Assembly (NCBI GenBank): GCA_023427085.1
Contig: JAEZBO010000100.1
Span: 1 to 7,889 of the forward strand
DNA length: 7,889 nucleotides
Direction of reading: 5' to 3'
Origin: Pseudomonadota bacterium
GTDB lineage: Bacteria; Pseudomonadota; Gammaproteobacteria; Burkholderiales; Burkholderiaceae_B
This document shows, one piece after another, positions 5,221 through 7,889 of this stretch. The notes under the pieces are model-generated. The model saw only the letters and a list, made by a program, of their open reading frames with translations, was not told where the DNA came from and did not search any database. Position 1 is the first letter of the stretch, and every line of letters begins with the position of its first letter. Made by a program: the position numbers and the translations under genes.

Positions 5221-6798
5221 ATGCAGTCAGTCGTCGTAGAAAAACCCATCCTGATCAAGGTCCACCCCGAAGACAACGTGGCCATTGTCGGCAACGAAGG
5301 CGGCCTGCCGGCCGGCACCGTGACGCCCGACGGCCTGGTGCTGGTGGACGCCGTGCCGCAAGGCCACAAGGTCGCGCTGCGCGCGCTGGCCCAGGGCGAG
5401 CCGGTGCTGCGCTACAACGTCGTGGTGGGCTACGCCGCCCACGACCTGCCGCAGGGCAGCTGGATCAACGAGCGCGTCACCACGATGCCGGCCGCGCGCA
5501 CGCTCGAGAACCTGCCGATGGCCACGCGCGGCGCGGTCGCGCTGGCGCCGCTAGAGGGCTATACCTTCGAAGGTTTCCGCAACGACGACGGCTCGGTCGG
5601 CACGCGCAACATCCTGGCGATCTCGACCACCGTGCAATGCGTGCAGGGCGTGGTCGAACATGCGGTGGCGCGCATCCGCAAGGAGCTGCTGCCGTCGTAC
5701 CCCAACGTCGACGACGTGATCGGCATCGAGCACACCTACGGTTGCGGCGTGGCGATCGACGCGCCGGGCGCGGCGATCCCGATCCGCACGCTGCACAACA
5801 TCGCCCGCAATCCCAATTTTGGCGGCACCACGATGGTGGTCAGCCTGGGCTGCGAAAAACTGCAGCCCGAGCGCCTGCTGGCGCCCGGCGCGATCCCGAT
5901 CAAGGCCGGCCAGGGCATGGCCGGCGGCGAAACCGGCGTCGAGACCATCGTGCTGCAGGACGAGGAAAACATCGGCTTCCAGTCGATGATCGACGCGATC
6001 ATGCGCAGCGCCGAGCGGCATCTGCAGAAACTCAACGCGCGCCGGCGCCAGACCTGTCCGGCCGCCGACCTGGTGGTGGGCGTGCAGTGCGGCGGCAGCG
6101 ACGCGTTCTCGGGCGTGACCGCCAATCCGGCGGTCGGCTTCGCGGTCGACCTGCTGGTGCGGGCCGGCGCCACCGTGATGTTCTCGGAGAACACCGAGGT
6201 ACGCGACGGCATCGACCAGCTGACCGCGCGCGCCGCGACGCCGCAGGTCGCGCAGGATCTGGTGCGCGAGATGGCCTGGTACGACGAGTACCTGCAGCGC
6301 GGCCATGCCGATCGCAGCGCCAACACCACGCCCGGCAACAAGAAGGGCGGGCTGTCGAACATCGCCGAGAAGGCCATGGGCTCGATCGTCAAGTCGGGCT
6401 CGGCGCCGATCAGCGGCGTGCTGTCGCCCGGCGACAAGCTGACGCAGAAGGGCCTGATCTTCGCGGCCACGCCGGCCAGCGATTTCATCTGCGGCACGCT
6501 GCAGCTGGCGGCCGGCATGACGCTGCATGTGTTCACGACCGGCCGCGGCACGCCCTACGGGCTGGCGCAGGTGCCGGTGGTCAAGGTGGCGACGCGCTCG
6601 AACCTGGCGCGCCGCTGGCATGACCTGATGGACGTCGACGCCGGCCGCATCGCGTCCGGCGAGGCCAGCATCGAGGACGTGGGCTGGGAGCTGTTCCGGC
6701 TGATGCTCGAGGTCGCCAGCGGCCGCCAGCAGACCTGTGCCGAGAAACTCAAGCTGCACAACGCGCTGGTTCTGTTCAACCCCGGGCCGGTGACCTGA
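5221..6798 (+). CDS. garD: D-galactarate dehydratase (UxaA/GarD family)
   Basis: Cytoplasmic, metal-dependent dehydratase (iron in the characterised family) converting D-galactarate to 5-dehydro-4-deoxy-D-glucarate. The 525 residues compare with 523 in E. coli GarD, and the sequence follows that protein as I recall it block by block. An N-terminal SAF-like domain spans about 8-90 (ILIKVHPEDNVAIVGNEGGLPAG, then GSWINE). A linker at 111-130 includes LEGYTFEGFRNDDGSVGTRN. The catalytic part holds HTYGCGVAI (171-179), LGCEKLQPERLL (209-220), QCGGSDAFSGVTANPAVG (289-306), NKKGGLSN (373-380) and FTTGRGTPYGLAQVPV (438-453), ending NPGPVT. Conserved cysteines are C175, C211, C290 and C424. Residues about 221-243 differ from the E. 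coli form and look slightly longer. Altronate dehydratase (UxaA) is the main alternative, but it lacks this close GarD match. The binding-protein gene follows after 46 bases. Confidence 0.93.
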   Translation: MQSVVVEKPILIKVHPEDNVAIVGNEGGLPAGTVTPDGLVLVDAVPQGHKVALRALAQGEPVLRYNVVVGYAAHDLPQGSWINERVTTMPAARTLENLPMATRGAVALAPLEGYTFEGFRNDDGSVGTRNILAISTTVQCVQGVVEHAVARIRKELLPSYPNVDDVIGIEHTYGCGVAIDAPGAAIPIRTLHNIARNPNFGGTTMVVSLGCEKLQPERLLAPGAIPIKAGQGMAGGETGVETIVLQDEENIGFQSMIDAIMRSAERHLQKLNARRRQTCPAADLVVGVQCGGSDAFSGVTANPAVGFAVDLLVRAGATVMFSENTEVRDGIDQLTARAATPQVAQDLVREMAWYDEYLQRGHADRSANTTPGNKKGGLSNIAEKAMGSIVKSGSAPISGVLSPGDKLTQKGLIFAATPASDFICGTLQLAAGMTLHVFTTGRGTPYGLAQVPVVKVATRSNLARRWHDLMDVDAGRIASGEASIEDVGWELFRLMLEVASGRQQTCAEKLKLHNALVLFNPGPVT

Positions 6799-6804
6799 CC
6801 GGCT
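6785..6804 (+). other. Hairpin across the garD stop codon
   Basis: GCCGGT at 6786-6791 pairs with ACCGGC at 6798-6803 around a 6-base loop, with one more G-T pair outside. The stop codon TGA (6796-6798) lies in the loop and the first stem base. There is no T run, so it is unlikely to be a terminator; it could set the ratio of garD to downstream mRNA (inference). Confidence 0.35.
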
Positions 6805-6844
6805 GCCACACAACAACGACATTCCAATACCCCTAGGAGACAGC

Positions 6845-7822
6845 ATGACCTTGAACCGCAGACAGTTCCTCGGCGGCGCGGCCGCCCTCGGCCTGGCCCA
6901 ATGGACCCCCGCCTGGGCCGCCCAGGAAAAATGGCCGACCCGCCCGGTCACGATCGTGGTGCCTTACCCGCCCGGCGGCTCGTCGGACATCATCGCGCGG
7001 CTGGTCTCGCAACACCTGAGCGCCGCCATCGGCCAGACCGTCGTGGTCGAGAACAAGCCCGGCGCCAACGGCAACCTGGGCGCCGCCCTGGTGTCGCAGT
7101 CGGCCAAGGAAGGCCACACGCTGCTGCTGTGCGACGTCGGCGCGCTGGCGATCAGCCCGTCGGTCTACACCAAGCTGACCTTCGATCCGTCCAAGGACCT
7201 GGGCGCCGTGTCGATGCTGGCCTACTCGCCGCACGTGCTGGCGGTGCATCCGAGCACGCAGGCCAACACGCTGGGCGAGCTGATCGAGCTGTCCAAGAAG
7301 CAGACCGTCAACCTGGCCGTGCCGGCTGTCGGCAGCGCGCCGCACCTGGCCGCCGTGGCGGTGCAGGAAGCCACCGGCGCCAAGTGGGAATACGTGCCGT
7401 ACAAGGGCGGCGCGCAGGCGCTGACCGACGCGGTCGGCGGTCAGGTCCACGCGATCCTGAACGGCCTGCTGGCCACGCTGCCGCACATCCGCAACGGCAA
7501 GCTGCGCGCCATCGCGATCTCCAAGCGCGAGCGCATGGACGCGGTCAAGGACATCCCGACGATCTCCGAGCAGGGCGTGCCCGGCTTCGAATCCGGCACC
7601 TGGCAGGGCGTCATGGCGCCGGCCTCGATGCCCAAGGAAACCGCCGATCGCCTGGCCGGCCAGCTGGCCGAGATCATCCGCCGTCCCGAGATCGCCAAGC
7701 AGCTGAGCGAGCAGGGCGCCGAGATCGTCACGCAAAAGCCTGACGAGATGATGAAGTTCTTCAACACCGAGCGCGCCCGCTGGGCCGAGGTGGTCAAGCG
7801 CGCCGACGTGCGGCTGGACTGA
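6845..7822 (+). CDS. Bug/TctC-family tripartite tricarboxylate transporter substrate-binding protein
   Basis: Periplasmic solute-binding protein of 325 residues, normal for the Bug family, whose members bind carboxylates and related small molecules. The N-terminus has NRRQFLGG (4-11), a twin-arginine-type motif, then a hydrophobic stretch and an AWA-A cleavage site near residue 25. Family blocks are VTIVVPYPPGGSSDIIARL (35-53), VVENKPGANGNLGA (67-80), YVPYKGGAQALTDAVGGQV (183-201), LRAIAIS (220-226), DIPTISEQGVPGFE (236-249) and W253 in GTWQGVMAP. AGGAG at 6835-6839 lies 5 bases before the ATG, fixing the start. It is probably co-transcribed with garD, so a sugar diacid such as galactarate is the best guess for its ligand. 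The TctA and TctB membrane subunits are not in the window; many Bug genes stand alone and their transport partner is elsewhere or absent. Confidence 0.93.
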   Translation: MTLNRRQFLGGAAALGLAQWTPAWAAQEKWPTRPVTIVVPYPPGGSSDIIARLVSQHLSAAIGQTVVVENKPGANGNLGAALVSQSAKEGHTLLLCDVGALAISPSVYTKLTFDPSKDLGAVSMLAYSPHVLAVHPSTQANTLGELIELSKKQTVNLAVPAVGSAPHLAAVAVQEATGAKWEYVPYKGGAQALTDAVGGQVHAILNGLLATLPHIRNGKLRAIAISKRERMDAVKDIPTISEQGVPGFESGTWQGVMAPASMPKETADRLAGQLAEIIRRPEIAKQLSEQGAEIVTQKPDEMMKFFNTERARWAEVVKRADVRLD

Positions 7823-7830
7823 CCCCGTCC

Positions 7831-7873
7831 CGCCGGCCCGCGGGCTGCCGGTGCGCCGGCCGGCCCCCGGCCG
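7831..7873 (+). terminator. Two tandem GC hairpins after the binding-protein gene
   Basis: First hairpin: 7831-7837 pairs with 7847-7853, seven pairs including one G-T, with a 9-base loop. Second hairpin: 7857-7863 pairs with 7867-7873, seven G-C pairs around a 3-base loop. They start 9 bases after the stop codon. No T run follows, so this is at best an atypical terminator for the garD operon. GC-rich sequence makes chance hairpins common. Confidence 0.35.
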
Positions 7874-7889
7874 CCACGCCGGTCTGACG

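Noticed and set aside
5551..6951. A 466-codon open frame on the minus strand opposite garD
   Set aside because: It is antisense to a clearly recognised dehydratase, its composition is rich in Arg/His/Ala/Gly as expected for a GC-driven shadow, and it shows no known domain.
1..7889. Phage, transposon, toxin-antitoxin, defence or CRISPR content
   Set aside because: All supported genes are metabolic or regulatory, composition is uniform across genes, and no terminal inverted repeats, transposase, integrase or spaced repeat arrays were seen.

Overview
The window is very GC-rich, with G or C at most third codon positions. It carries a substrate-binding protein of the Bug/TctC family, an FCD-type GntR regulator and single-gene acyl-CoA metabolism. 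Together these suggest a betaproteobacterium of the Burkholderiales, most like Bordetella/Achromobacter (Alcaligenaceae). This assignment is inferred from gene content and style, not from a search. No tRNA, rRNA, CRISPR array, insertion sequence or phage gene was seen. The region reads as chromosomal catabolic DNA with little wasted space.

Layout. (1) Plus strand, 1-1555: the body of a FadR-type (GntR-FCD) repressor whose first codons lie before the window, then an alpha/beta hydrolase 28 bases downstream, probably co-transcribed. (2) Minus strand, 4888 down to 1620: a LysR-type regulator, then a hot-dog-fold (FAS1-like/MaoC-type) acyl-CoA hydratase, then an MmgE/PrpD-family protein 25 bases further on. 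This module converges on the hydrolase, with a 64-base gap holding a hairpin. (3) Plus strand, 5221-7822: D-galactarate dehydratase (garD), then a Bug/TctC periplasmic solute-binding protein 46 bases downstream, probably one operon. (4) A 332-base divergent control region (4889-5220) lies between lysR and garD.

How the genes may work together. garD plus the binding protein looks like a sugar-diacid (galactarate or similar) uptake and dehydration unit. The enzymes that would process the product 5-dehydro-4-deoxy-D-glucarate are not in the window. The hydratase and MmgE/PrpD pair looks like a small organic-acid/acyl-CoA hydration module under the adjacent LysR regulator; its substrate cannot be read from sequence. 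The most interesting non-coding signal is in the garD control region. A perfect 17-base inverted repeat (7-base arms, 3-base centre) fits the FadR/GntR operator pattern TNGTNNNACNA. A second, degenerate copy (14 of 17 in the opposite orientation) lies across the -10 of the best predicted garD promoter. This suggests repression by a GntR-FCD protein, perhaps the one at the left edge.

Overall the window looks like an ordinary but regulated catabolic locus. I did not find convincing evidence of a wholly new type of system.
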